Positions 32,701 through 47,400 of a stretch of 64,000 nt of DNA are shown in pieces (position 1 is the stretch's first letter; the number at the start of each line of letters is the position of its first letter). The translations under genes were made by a program, and so were the position numbers. Source of the stretch: Bemisia tabaci (taxonomy: Eukaryota > Arthropoda > Insecta > Hemiptera > Aleyrodidae); assembly GCF_918797505.1 (NCBI RefSeq), contig NC_092800.1, positions 7,590,631-7,654,630 of the forward strand. Direction: 5' to 3'. The notes beneath the pieces were generated by a model. It did not search any database, was not told the origin of the DNA, and saw only the letters and a program-made list of their open reading frames with translations.

Positions 32701-35700
32701 CAAGGCAATCGCTCTGGCCGTCATCTGAATAAAAAGAATGCAGTCTGGGTTTGGTTCAGTTATGTCCGAAAGTGCTGGAAATGATCGGATAATTAATGTG
32801 ATTGACTATTTCACCGGTGTTTCTTTTCAAGATGTACACAGAGATCATATTGGTTCTGGTTCTTTCATTTTTAGATAACTGGATAATAGATCGTCTTTTT
32901 GTAATCGATTTTCTTTCTAGCAGTACGTCTTTTTGGTTCAGATAACGCAGGAAACTGAGGTGTCTGCTTCTACTTCAGAGACGAAACCCTTCGCTACAAC
33001 AAGCACTCATTTATCCATGTTGGTTTTAAATTGGGCAATTAAACTGGAGTGCGTTCCATAAACAATAACATATGAACTCTAATGCAGATACATACTCATT
33101 GCTGATCCACAATTTGGCAACACCGAATTTCCTCCATTTAACCTTATGGAAATGATACGATTCATGAAGGGTCCAGGTGCTGCCGATAGAATCGATTATT
33201 TAGCATAGGTTTAAATGAGGAAAATTTCGTGTTGCCAAATTGCTTGGATCGCCTCTAACATACTTCGTCGCAAAAAAAAATTATATTTTGTGGGAATTTT
33301 TTTAAAAATGAAAAAAACAGACGCCCATCGTGAGTCCCTCTTTGCGTACATAGAAAAAGAATAACCGTGAAATTTGTCAATTTAACCATTAAAAATCACC
33401 AATTCATTTTCCCAGCTTCGTTTCGACAAAAAATGACCAAACAGCATTTTTAGTCCAAAATGTAGGCCAAAGCGTTGCCATCGTATAAATTTAATATCCT
33501 CACCATGTCCTTTTTTTGGGCCTTCCAACTTTTGTGCTAATTCGATCTCATAACTAACGGACCGATTTTCTCCATATATGTTTACAATAAAGCTCTTACG
33601 CCGTAGACGTGCACAACATCTCTTGTGTTTTTTCGAATTGCGGCGACCGACGTCTGCAAATTTACCTCGATTTGATAACGACATATTTGCATTTTTGACG
33701 CTGGACAGTTTTGGGCTAATTCGATCTCTAAACTACTTGGACATCGATTTTCCTCGATTTGTTTTAAAAGAAGCACATAGGTGTCTAGATTGTGCCAAGA
33801 CCCCTCTCGTTTTTTCGATTGCGGCGACCTACACAGAAAAAAAAACAATGAATAAGAAAGGAAAAATTGCCGCAGTTTGCAAAATTTACCTCGATTTGAT
33901 ACACATATTTAGCGTTTTTGGACGCAGGACGAGTCATATGGTTGAGTGTACCACCACCCCTCTAGATTTACCGTTCTCCTCTCACACTAAAACCATACCT
34001 ACCTCCACAACACGGTCACCCAGCTACCCTAGCATGGTCCCTACGAGTATTTCACTCAGGTACGGGGTCGTCATTCTTTCTTTCCAAGAGAATTGTGTGA
34101 TTTATCTCACCCCTTTCGCAACCGTTACCATTTTCAAAAAGTGTTTCTGATTTTTCATTTCCAGGATGTGTTTATATATTTTTCAAGGTGTTCTTTTTCT
34201 AAAAGTAGGTAAATTTTTAGTTTCCTATTCTTTGTTTTTGATTTATCATTTTGCCTCCAATGAAGTCCTCTAACACAGGTAGTATGCAAAATTTGCTCGC
34301 AGAAGCGAGCCAACATGTTACTCCCGCATAGCGAGTAACTGGGAGTCCCAAGGGGGCTTTCCCCCGGCTAGCGCGCAAGCGAGCGTAGCGAGCTGAATGC
34401 ACTATTATATTAAGTATTTTACGTCACTATGGATACTTTACAAGTTTTGACTTGTGATTCGAATCCACGCCTCAGAATACAAAGCAAATACGACACCAGT
34501 ACAGCCTCCTTTGAGAGAATATCCACTGTTTCCTATTGAGCGAAATTGGATAGCGGCCCATTTCAGGTAAAAAAAAAGTCGATAAATCAGTTCATAATTT
34601 TCCGCTTGGAAGTTATGTTGTTTTCTTAAATTCTGGACGATTTCTGGGATCTGTAAAACGTATAAGGTCCCAATGTAATTAATCGACACCTCAACATTAC
34701 CGTCCGTGAGAGAATTTCACTAATTATGCCCCCATGTCATCCATATTAGAAAGAAGAGGGGGTTGAGAGGGGTTCCCCTGCCCCAAATAGGTATAACCAT
34801 TGCAAGTAACACGACAGTTGCGATTTATACTGAAATTTGGAATTACGCCTCAAATTACATAGGACGATGCGACCAATACTCATTACTCCTATGACGTTTC
34901 TGAGAGAATGATCACTATTGATGCCTCACCGCGGCTGCGCTCTATATTGGGCGAGGTATGGAGGGGCCGGGGTTGCAACCCTGCGTCGCCTCCCATAGGC
35001 GATGCCACGTGGCCCATTGTGAGACCCTCCCCTTGCCAGGGTTTTCTGACCACTAATTAACATATACTGGAAGACCACGTCCATTCGACCATGTGAAACC
35101 GGGCATCTTGGAGCTAATTATATATCTATTAACCGTGTTGAAATTCTTGGCCGCCATCCTTGGCATTGATGACGCCTCGACCCTAAGCGCCGGTTGAAAT
35201 TATTTTTTGACACCAGATATGGAATTCTACGACCAAAATTACATATAAATGGATTCCCCAAACTCGACACAATATTCTCAAGCTTTTGGAATTATTTGAC
35301 CCCACGGGGCGGCCCCCAATTTTGGGCGCCATCATTGAATTGCGCGGGCACCTAGCATCTTTTTTCTGCGAATCCTTGGACAACATCGAAAACATCGGAC
35401 ATTCTACACAACAAACGAAAGAGAATGAGTGATCTCATTCAGACTTTTATTCCACAATGCTGTCTCACAGGTAAGTACATCTGCCACACAACGCACACCT
35501 AGGGCTGTCAGGAGCCTTTGTCACCAGATGGTGTTTTTTGGACCACTTTGAGGGCCTAGATGAGGGTGATGGCACAGGCTAGAAGGCGGCAGACAAAGTT
35601 TTTCTAGTCACCCTGGGTATGATCTTTAATAATAGACTTGTCTGCCGAGCGTCAGGAGTTTGTCACCAGATGGTGTTTTTTTGGACCACTTTGAGGGCCT

Positions 35701-38700
35701 AGATGAGGGTGATGGCACAGGCTAGAAGGCGGCAGACAAAGTTTTTCTAGTCACCCTGGGTATGATCTTTAAATAATAGACCTTGTCTGCCGAGCGTCAG
35801 GAGTTTGTCACCAGATGGTGTTTTTTGGACCACTTTGAGGGCCTAGATGAGGGTGATGGCACAGGCTAGAGGGCGGCAGACAAAAATTTTCCGTTTCAGT
35901 GCATGCAAGGCTATCGATTTAGGGGGTCAAAACATGTATCCCGAGTTTGTCACTCAAAGTCGTCCTGGCTCTCGGACTACTGGACTCTAGATCCAATGTG
36001 TTTTGTTTTATTTTTTTTTTCCATGTAGCTGCGTGAAGAACCTCTGTTTACACGTATTCTTAAGTTCTTTTAAATCACATCGAAGGTAATCTACATTCTG
36101 CGGCACTATCAGATACTTTCAAAAGGAGGGGTTCTGCATCGTTGCTAAAATAATGATAAAATGACGCGGGTTAATCAACGCTTCGCCGAAAGTCATTTGC
36201 CATCACCATCCATCAAATCCTGCTCAACTCGAAAGGCACCCGATGATTGATGCTGTGTTTAGAGCCGGCTCGAATTTCAGAGGGTAAACTGTTTGTTTGC
36301 GTATAATTAGCTTGCAGGCAAAACTGAGCTTGGATTTTGGACACTTCAAACATTTAAGCTGTTTCGAGTAAGGACATTTAATTTGCGGAGAGTCACTTTC
36401 AGATATGGTGTTTAACCTAAATTATCCATAATCACCGGTTACTCGGGAAACTCGTTACTTTATTGATGCATCGACTTTTTAAGCTGTAAAATGACGTAAT
36501 TACTTGTACAGTTTAATGCCTTCCTTCCAACTGTAAGGAGTAGCAGTTTTGCTGAAAAATGATGAAATAAGGTATTTTTAGAGGCCTGGACGATAGCAAC
36601 TTTTCAGCCTTTCTCACTTTTCAAATAGTTTTAAAGTAGCTCTACGAATTCAAATACTGCGAAGTTACAAGTAGTCGGAAGTTTGAACCGAAAGTTTGAG
36701 CGACCGTCGAAAGCTCTAGATTTCCAATCCCACGAATATTTCTTTTTGGAAGAATATCACTAGCACCGTTTACGCTTAAACGTTATGTTGCCAGCCTTAT
36801 TATAATGGGACACTAGAAAGAATTTGAACAAGGAAAAACTTGCATGTTTTTTCTTCAGATTCTTACGAAAAAAAAGATTTACACAGCGAGACGTTCGGAA
36901 TTAATTTCTGAATGAAATATGTATCAAGAAAGATCAAATTGAAGTTCGATGACACAAATGGCGTGAGTATTTTTGCCATTGAACGAATGTTAATGGTAAA
37001 AACTTCATTATCTCGTACAGGAGTTGATTTTACGACCACTCGTTGTTGATCCGTTTTTAACGTGAAATTTTGTTACATGGTACTTCAATTCATAATTTTC
37101 TAGAGGTGCATTGTTTAAAGTCTTTTTATTTTGAACGTTATTTTTATAACTTTTGCCCATTTTTGCATGGAAATTTCAAGAGTGATCTTATAACGAGCGA
37201 AACACCTCGACGGATTGAAACTGAAATCAGCTTAACTACATCAGACGTTCCCACATTATTCTCAAATTGACTTTTCTTACCAGAAAACTATAGGCAGTAT
37301 TTTGACTTTACATTTCAAAAAATAGCTATTCACAATCAAAAGAACATGTAGGGAATATTTCAAGGCGTTGTGTTCTTCATAGTTCTGTGTTGAAAAAATG
37401 AAACATGAGAAAAAGTTTAGGTAACGTGAAATGGATGCCTTTGTTTAAATCCATTCATTTGGTGAGATTTTTAATAATTCTGTTCGTAAAGTTTGACCCG
37501 GAAAAGACAAGGTTTGAGGAATTTGACAACATAGTGCTTAAGCGCAAATGACGCCTCAGATATGGGAGATTCCTAGACATAGGCCGTCGTCTCCTCAATA
37601 ACTACTGTTATTCAATGTTGCCCTAAATATCCTCCCGCGGGTTGCGTTTTTACCAGGAGAAGAATGAGCCTTTCTGATCGAGAATTTCACAATATTTTCT
37701 GCTAATTTCTTGCAAAAATCAGGAAATTGTTTGACAAACATTGTACTGGCACATTTTTGTAAAAAATCAAATTGTTTGAGTCAACTTTACAACCTCAAAA
37801 TGGAGTTACGTTACTTCCTCAGGGAAACGACGAGTCGCGGAGGTTACGCCCGACAAGTTTTTCGCGTACTTTTCGCGAATCTCGGGAACTTTCGCCAACT
37901 TTCGCGGCTTTGTTTGCCCGTCGCGGATGAACCGCGAAAACCCGCACGGAGTTCCCGCGTCGAAGGCCGTCGTCGCCTTAAGCTCCAAACTTTCGTGGGA
38001 CGAGTCGCCTTCGAATTAACAGTTATGTTTACTCGCTCCGATTCGATTTCAATTACAGCAGCCAGAATTTCACCCCGGACTTCCGTTTTCGCGCCGTAAA
38101 TTGAATTCAGTTTGAACGATTTTCTCGAGTGCGAGAAATTTGGCAAACTCGGTGTGGTGTGTTATGCCTGCTAAAGTACCGTACAACTTTTGCGCGGACT
38201 AATTACGGTAAAACAAACATTGTTGGGTGTTTTACTATCAAACTCCTCTATTATTCACCCTGTAGTCACAGTAACGTAGATACGTTCATAGGCGGATTCA
38301 GACACTTTGAATGGGGGAGGGGGGTCCGGGGAGCTCCCCACTGAAAAAAAAATTGGTAACAATTACTGTGAGTCTACTTGATTTTTTGCACAGTGATACT
38401 ATTTAGTGAAAATAACCAAAATGATAGTATTATACACCAGAACTCTAGTGATTCTTATCAAAATATGGGTGAATGCTACCAAGAGTCGGTGTTTTATTTA
38501 CCATACTCGTATCACCGTGCAGAGAATAGGTAAAATCAACAAATTCTTTTTTTCAGTCCCAAAAAATTTTTCAAAATTTATACATCCCTATGTACAATGT
38601 GAGCCACTATCATCACAGATAATTACCAAACATAAAAGTCCTTCATTCTTATTTCGTCCGTCCCTTCCCTCTTTCTTTCTTCTTCCTCTTCCATTCATCC

Positions 38701-41378
38701 TCCTTTTTCGTCGATACTGGGAAAGAGGGGTGCACGCTCCCTACGCCCCCCCTCATTTGGATTCGCCTATGGACACAATAACTTTCATTGCGCAGCGTTC
38801 AAAGTTTTGTTGACTGATATTATTGCCTTCTAAATTTTTAATTGTATTTATATTTATGAGCAGTTGATCATCGTTGCCTTTCTTCCTTTGCCTTGCAGTT
38901 ATTCTCATGTCGTGGAGTCTGGCTATTCTTCTATCCTCACCATACGTGCTCTTCCAGTGCGCTGCGCCTATATTTTGGCAAACGCATTCCATGGTGCTTC
39001 TAATAGTTGGTTTCACATTCCCACTCATGGCGTTAGTCATCATATACTCCAGAATGTACACTGCCGCACACAGGTAAATGGTAAATCTACTTCCTCTTCT
39101 GTTTTTGAGAAGGAACTTGCTCAGCTGAGATATATTTGTACAATAAAATATGAAAAAAAAGACTTGAAAAATTTCAATTTTTGGGTACCTTCCCCTTACC
39201 TTAAGGTCTTGACAAAAATCCAACGTTAAACTCAAATTAGCGGCGAGGATTAAAAAATTGAGCCAAAATTTGTTCCTCATTTACATCAAAAGTCGTTTTT
39301 TTAATTTTTTTTTTGCGAATGCCACTTAAATCGACAAAACCCTCCCATTTTTTCAACAATCAACATAAAAACGATTTTCATTAAGTATACCTCACCTATT
39401 TCCCCCTCCCCCCCCCCCCCCTGAAAATTTGGATCGAGCAAATATTTGCCTCTTTTCGGATCAGTCATGTATGCCTCAAAGAGAAAATATTCACATGGGA
39501 TTTGTAAGAAGTCAGTAATTTTCACCAAACGCGTCTACAATAAACCGCGACGATTCTTCTACGTAGTGCATAACGAGAAAACGCCGTATGAGCCATCGTG
39601 TTGCCTAATTTTTCCCCCAACAAATGATCAAATCAGAAAACATTTGTAAATATCTCTCCTCCGATTTGATACAGGATTACGTTCGTAATTTGATGTAAAC
39701 AATGAACTTAAGACTTTCAAGCATGAATATCTAAAAGTTCCTTCAAAAATAAACATTTTCTAATGAGAAATTTTGCAACATTCGAATGCCTATACGGCGT
39801 TTTTACTTAGCACGAAAAATTTGTGAAAACTCCCCGTTTTAATACAGGATTACGTTCGAAAATTGACGTAAAAAGTCCTTAAAATTTCAATGATTAATAT
39901 TCAACAACAATGAAAAAAACACATTGATTCTAGAAGTCCCAGACTCTCAAAAAATCGACAAAGCAAAAAATACTCTCGACCACCAATCAGATTAATTTAA
40001 ACCAAGAACCAAGCCTCTTAATTTCACGGATTTTTCTTTTGGATTTAACTAAATCTGATTGGAATCAGAGTCCTTTTTTCTTGTCAAAGTTTCAAGAGTC
40101 TGGACTCTAGATCCACTGTGTTTTTTTCCAGTGAACTTTCTTAAAAAATAAATATTAAAAAAAAATAAATTTGGCAACATTCGGATGCTTATAACGCGTT
40201 TTTACTTAGCACGGGAGTCCGACAGTCAGTCAGTCATGGCGTCATTAATTTTTACGGCGTCACCAGTATTTGCAAATTGGCCATCGGGGAGGGCGGCAGC
40301 GAGCAATTTTCCCTCGAAATTGATCGGAATTCATTTTCACAGGAGACCTCGTTCCACCGCGATCGCTCGGAAAAAAACAAACACCGCCCTTGTCCCTCCC
40401 CGCATCCTCGACGTCCACTTCTTGGCGGTGGTGCGTGATTAAAAGAGAGGAAAAAAATCAATGTAAGCCTCGACAATAGATTAGTGCTTATTGAGTTCGA
40501 AGAGTGGTCAACGGTGTTGTCGATTCTGTTTTTTGAGTGCCAAATTTTTGCCAACAAAATTGAGGCGTTGGGTGCAGAAAGGGAATTTCTTGGTTGTGTC
40601 TCGAAATTTACACTGCTCATCTTGTTGTCGGGAGGAAACCGTTCTGTGAATTTTCTGAAGTTTTGCTTTTTCAGGTTTTTAAAATCATTGAAGAAGATTT
40701 CAGTAAAAGTTTAACGAATTTCATACGAATTTGCTTTTATCATAATGAACAAAACGTTAGCTGAATTCCTGAACTACCCAACCGAGAAATGGCAACTCAC
40801 ACTCATGCGCAATAAGACGCTGATTTAGCACCGCACTGAACAAAAATGAAGCCGGAAGATTTTACCTCTTCTGACAACAGTGATACCAATTATGGATAAT
40901 TAACACCATACTCTATGGTGGCATTTACCGATATACTATGGTAAGAATCACCAAGTATTTCTGCCTCCCCGGGAATACTTACTATAATTCTGGTTATTTC
41001 CACTAAAATTAGTATTCAATGTGTAAAAAATCAAGTAGACTCATAGTAAATGTCCACCATCTCTTTTGTTTTCAGTGTGCAATGTTGAAGTCAACAAGTC
41101 AAGCGGCCAACGTGCTGAAATTTAGCAAATTCGAGTTATTTTCATCCAGGTGTGTATCCAAGCTACATCGAAACGTGCAGAACAACATACAAAAATTGGT
41201 CCTATGGCAGCTTAGAATCGTTGCTGAATTTTGCGCGCACGCGCAAAATTCCATACCACGCGGGCCGCAGACTACCACCATACAATGCGACATTCCAGCT
41301 CCACATGTCAGCGTGTGATTGCGGGTGTCTGCGGCGTGAATCCTCGAGTTTTGACCAAATATTTTGCTGAATAACACA

Positions 41379-41442
<64 letters not shown>

Positions 41443-44400
41443 GTCAACCGAGCGAGCTAAAAAACAAAGAAACCTAAAGCGGGATGTTTTTGGTGGGTGG
41501 TTTAAATTCCCGCTCCTCAACCAGGAAACAACAAGTTTAAAACAACCATAAAATCAAAATTTCTAGATCCCCTTTTCGTGATAGCAAAAAGTATTGTTTA
41601 TATATTTTTGTTTCCTGGTCGAGGTGGGGGTTGAAACCACCCCAAACGTCCCACTTTTTTGTTTTGTTGTTATCTAGCCATTATTACCCAGTTTTTAATT
41701 GTTCCCGAATTTGTAGTTAAAATATTGGTGTCTATTTTTGTGTATTATTGCTATCAACCGGAATATTTTGTATCTAGAACAAATGTTGATAAAAGGGACA
41801 GATTATTATAGTATATCGTTCGATAGGACTATGAATTTACAACAGTATTTGTCACCTGGAACTAATAATCTTGATCTCATTATTTGGAAGAAACCAATAT
41901 GTGTGACAAAAACAACATAAATGACCACAGTAGCATGCAGTGAGCAAACACCAAGGAATCCTGCTTTAGAGAGACTCTAACATCACAAACTTTTGTTTGA
42001 AATCCGTACTTGGCAACTAACACGGTGAAAAAAGACAACGCTTATAATATAAAATAAACATCGTGGAAAGCAGAAATTCCCCAGCCACAATTTCGAAACG
42101 TCAGTCATAAAAAGAGGCTTAGGCAGATGACATCAATCAAGCATTAATTTACAACAAAATACAACAACCAAAAATTCATCAAATATCATAAAAAAATCCA
42201 CAACAAGAAAATAATATAAACGATCGGATGCGATCACAGCACTTCCTGACAACGCCAACTGAACGGAGGGAAAAATTATTCAGCTTAATTTCCTGCAAAT
42301 GAAATTCAACGGCGCACGCTGGCCATACTGTGTGACCCGAGTATGTAAATTCTGGCAATTTCAATTCTGGGAGTACGTCAATTTTTGTTGATATAAAAGT
42401 CTGCCACAAATAAGTAGTGTTCATTGTTTATCGAGAGGGATTAAACCTACATTGGACGCATTACTTTCTGCCGAACGGGAACTGTGTGCAATTATTGCAT
42501 GAGCCCTGAGACCAATTAAGAATATAATGCATAACAGGGCTTCATGTCATAATGCACATAGTTCCCGTCCAATATTTGCAAGCATGTCGAAAGCAAACCC
42601 CAATCGGATTCGAGTCAACAAAGTTGTAAACATTTGAAATCAATTAATTGCCCCTTGTTTACTGATTCGTGCGGATGCCCCGAAAACAGCCTCTCACCCT
42701 AAACGTCATAAGAGGAATAATGTCAGTTAACCACACTATTATATACTTAAGTTACTTATCAGCCACCAGGAAAAACGGCGAACCGACTTCATAAGGAAGC
42801 AAATGTTCTACGAGAAACATTGCCATTTTAAGACCACCAAGTTCCCGTTAAATGAGAGAATAGTTGTACATATTAACAACATTATGATCCGCTAATGGCG
42901 GCTACCAAGTTCTGTATTTTCATTCTTAAAAGTACCTACTTCCCCAAGGTAGGAAGAGTAGCCATGAAAATATTGTTAATAATAGCGATTTTTTAAAACT
43001 AAAAAAAAAATTGAATTTTTTTAACGATGGGATTCGCAATAATATTATGTATTATTTGGCGTCCCTCAACTAAAAGACCGATTTTATAACGATTCCAAAA
43101 AAGTCAGTTCGATGGACCAGAAAGATAAGCTTTACAGAAACCATTACAAATTGAAAGTTATTCGAATTGTTTTTGCAAGTATATTTCATTAGGACCGTGT
43201 CTCCCCTTCAATCAAAAGATAGACAGATATAACTCAGTATTCCGATGATAATATCTATTAGTATAGCTCATAGCTGCAATCGCAATGTATTGCAATCTGA
43301 GCTATTCTAAGTCGCCTGTGTCCTCCACAACTGGAAAAAAAACCAAAACAAACACACATTGGATCTAAGTTCCAGACTCTTGAAAACATTGGCAAGAAAA
43401 GAAATACTCTTGATTCAATCGGATTTTTGCTTGAATCAAAAGGAAATCCGCTCAAATTAAGGGCTTGGTTCTTGATTACCGATCGATTGAATCAAGAGTA
43501 TTTTTCTTGTCGATGTTTTTAAGAGTCTGGACTCAAGATCCAATGTGTTTTTTTCCAGTGAATATAATTTCAACAGGCCGTGTGCCTTCAATCAAAAGAT
43601 AGACAACATACGCAGTATTCTGATATATTATCAATAATTATATCATATAATTGCAATGTATTGCAATCTGAGCTACCTCTACCTATGTCTCCTGTGTCTG
43701 TGTCTCCATTGCAAATTCGTTTTTTCCGCGTACCTCGATCTTCCATTCGTGAGCTACCCTATAAAACGTGCTCTGGGGTTGTTTTGTGCAGGAACAGCAT
43801 GAGGACGCGTCGCCACAGCGTGTGCACGGAGGTGGACTCGGTGCACCGGAACTCGAACGCGACGTTCTCGGCGCTCCTGTTCCGGGAGGAGGGTCGCGCC
43901 GTGAAGACGGCCTTCATGGTCATCGCCTCGTACCTCTTCTGCTGGACGCCCTACTTCGTCTCCTCGACCATCGCCAAGTTCCACGACCGCGCCCTCGTCC
44001 CCGAGGAGCTCGTCACCCTCTGCATCCTCTCCAGCAGCCCGCTCAACCCCTTCGTCTACGTCTTCCGAAACGAGGTCAGTAGTCCCATCATTAGGCCTCG
44101 ATAGACGATCAAATTCCCGAACCAATTCCGATCAAAGTAGCATCAAAGTGTCGGGAGTCATCAGTCTTAAACTCATTAATTTGCTTCATTTTAAAATGAA
44201 AACTTGGCAGAAATGTTTCCTGTGGACGGAAATGATGAATGGTGGCACTCCCGTTCTGATGTTACTTTTGAACAAAAAAGTGCGGCCCGTCAAAATTTGA
44301 TGGTAGATGGTAACCACCAGTCATCAGCAATGTCTACTTTGATCGGAATTGGTTTCGAATTACGATCGTCTATCCAGAGCATATCCCTCCGACGGGCTCA

Positions 44401-47400
44401 GGGGTCATTAGAGTAACATGACAGAGAGAGTATGGACATAACACCCCATTACGGCCTTAGGATCCAAAAATGGCGGCTCTTTATTTTGGCTCTTGGTGTT
44501 GAGCGGGGCACTGGAAAAAAAAAAAAAACACATTGGATCTAGATTCCAGACTCTTAAAAACATCGACAAGAAAAAGTACTCTTGATTCAATCAGAATCTA
44601 GCTTAAATCAAGAACCAAGCCTCATAATTTAAGCGGATTTCGTTTTGATTCAAGCAAAAATCCGATTGAATCAAGAATACTTTTTCCTTGCCAATGTTTT
44701 CAAGAGTCTGGACTCTAGATCCACTGTGTTTTTTTTCCAGTGGGGGCTATTGCCGACTATTGACAATAATTACCAGCCACACTGGCTGCCAACCTTTAAA
44801 GCGCCTTCAAACCCAGCGATACTCTCCGCTTTGCCCGGCTATTATTTAGTTTCCTAAACGAACCAAACTCAACTAATGTCACCGATTTTACTGCACGCAT
44901 TTGCGAGTATGCTAGCTGATACCATATCACTTGAGAAGAAGTAAAAGTCAGTTTGAATATCATGTATTAGTACTACCTATTTTGTTTTACTTCTGAACTT
45001 TTACATTTTTTTTTATAAGTATTAACAAACAGATTGCAATTTGCCGGCGATTTGTAATTGCCTGCACTCAATAAACAAGTATGGGAAGAGTGAATTACCG
45101 GCCGAGTTATGGATCATTGAGCCATAAAATATAGTTCGTGGAGCCATGCTTATAGGTTCACGACCAATACAGTATGGCTCAGAAATCATACTGTAGACAG
45201 AAGTCACTTTGGTTAGAAATCATGGATCTCCGAGCCATTTTTTATGGGTCTCAGGGTCACGCCTTTTTTGAGTGTGGACAGATACACTAATATTTGTGTT
45301 TTTTTCTTAGGTGGTCCGAAAGGAGACTTGTCACTTGCTGTGCTGGTGGCGGTCCAAAATCCAGACGCCCAAGCCACCGATGTTGAAGCACCAACCTTCC
45401 TCGCATTTTGACAGTATGTCAGTTCAAAGTTTCCACATGACGACGGGCGAGTGTCACCATTCTGTGGATACGCCTCCTCCTGCGGATTTTGTAGCTACTT
45501 ACTATCCGGTAAGAATCTCTACTCGTTTCTAAACGATACAATTTCAAACGTATAATTTTTTAGACAGAAACGTGCGTTGCAACTCAGAAAACTGAAAACC
45601 CCAATGCAGAGCGGAAAAAGCTCATTCTAGGCTATGGTTCTTGTTGTATTTACAATAAAAACACACTAAAATACAAAACAAATGGGTATACAAAGGCTAG
45701 AGGAGACATAAAACAACCAGGACGTTTCAGGCCAATTACATTTCCATTCTCAAACCGGAACAGATGCTAAAAAATTAAAAATTAAAAGGAGAAAATGAGC
45801 ATGCAAACTGACCAAGGTAGGAATCAGTGCAAACTCTTGAAACTCTTGAACTATCGAACAGTTTGCACTGTATACCTACCTACCTCGGTCAGTTGCATGC
45901 TCATTTTCTCTTTTTAATTTTTACATTTTTCAGCTTCTGTTCCCGTTAAGAATGGGCATGTAATTGGCCCGAAAACGCCCAGGTTGTTTTTATGTCTCCT
46001 CTAGCCTTGTATACCCATTTGTTTTTGTACTTTAGTGTGTTTTCATTGTTGTTTGCATTCGGGCTATTAAGGCTCTCTCTCTCTCTTATCACTGTTGTAT
46101 TTACTGTGCTATTTATTTAAGCCGATCGAGATAATAAAGGATTTTGGGAAAGGAAACACTTTAGTGTTACCTTTCCCAAAGCATTTATCGATGGTGAAAC
46201 TATCAGACCACGTATCTCGTTTGCGGTAGTTGAAAATCTCCGCTCCAATTTTATTTTTTTGGAGGAGAGCAAATCAGTATCACTTATTAAAACTTTCGCA
46301 GATTATTCTTCGCATAGAGAGGAAATAACACGGAAGTTTTCAAGAATTGACATTGTGTAGTCTTTCGTTAAAAAAATAAATCATGATAGGAAGTCTACAA
46401 CGTCGTAAACCGAAACACGTTGTCTGTTAGTTTCACCGTCGTTATGCTTAGTAAGCATTGTAAGCAATTAAGCATTTATCCCTAGCATTTATGCTGCGTT
46501 TCAAAGCGTGGATTTTGCCGCAATGAACTATCAAGTATGTAGGTTTTACGGGCAACTGCTGAAATTTTCAACTGAAAAGAGCCCCATTCAAATGATTCTT
46601 CGAAGCAAAAAAAAAAAAAATAAAGTTTTTCAGGACATTGCGTCAAAGATTTTTTGTCTAGTCAGTCACCTGTTTTCTCCACTAGATTACGCCTGTGCGT
46701 AAAATAAACACCAATTTCTTTATATGATGCATCTTTTCAAATTGTCATTGGTGAATCCTTAAAAATTTTCTATATAAAATATACCTTATGAATAACTTGT
46801 TTTTTTTTATGAAAACGTTTCTTCATTTTAAAAACATTTACATTTTTAAAACGTGGAAAATATTTTTAAAACCTTTTCCAAGTGATAGCATCGATATTAA
46901 TCTCAATGAGCCGTAGTTGTGTTGAAAGAAATTATACAAAAATGAATAAAAGAGGCAAAAAACCAAGAAGTACGCAATCTTTCGTTTTGATCCATTTGTA
47001 CGTCAAATTTCTAGAGTCAAATACGTCCAATTTTGAGTGTTTGGTTGCGCGTGCGCCACGCTGCAACAAATGAAAGCACAAAATATAAAAAGATAAACCA
47101 AAGACCACTAGAAATCATTGAATTTGACATGGGATCACCTTCATATTTACAAAACACACTTCAAATGTTCTTTCATGCATACTTTTTTTTCATCAATTTA
47201 AATTAGAGTAATCTGCAAAGTCTGCAAATATTTCTAAATCATGAGTTGAAAAACGCTGGCTCCACAAGTTTAAATATTAGAGCTAAATATTACAGAGTGG
47301 AGCGGCGTGCTGCCGGCGCAAAATACGCACTGGCCCCTACAAACCTAAGGGGCTACCTCACGCATTACGCAATGCGTGAAGTATCCAGTTAGGTTTGTAG

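Larger units (their letters stand above)
31074..35980. mobile_element. 4.9-kb foldback element with repeat-built inverted arms
   Basis: The ends GTAGTCAAGAGAGCCAGACG (31074) and CGTCCTGGCTCTCGGACTAC (to 35980) are inverse complements. The arms continue inward: GTGACAAACTCGGGATACAT, CTAAATCGATAGCCTTGCAT, then tandem GTCTGCCGCC...CCATCTGGTGACAAACTCCT modules, then blocks at 31490-32000 pairing with 34700-35400. The arms are at least 0.9 kb. The centre (about 32650-34690) holds other repeats and no supported gene. No transposase was seen, so it is Foldback-like or non-autonomous. Confidence 0.8.

Noticed and set aside
33578..34150. 190-codon plus-strand frame in the foldback core
   Set aside because: It runs across tandem repeat units and unrelated sequence without any motif.
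31165..35890. CRISPR-like array
   Set aside because: The repeated modules are about 140 bases, have no short repeat/unique spacer pattern, and form inverted arms of a foldback element in a eukaryotic genome.
41202..41520. Frames with long poly-Phe runs
   Set aside because: They read the poly-A tract on the opposite strand.
43754..44125. Long minus-strand frame opposite the TM6-7 exon
   Set aside because: It is the antisense shadow of a G+C-rich coding exon; the plus strand shows clear TM6/TM7 motifs and splice sites.
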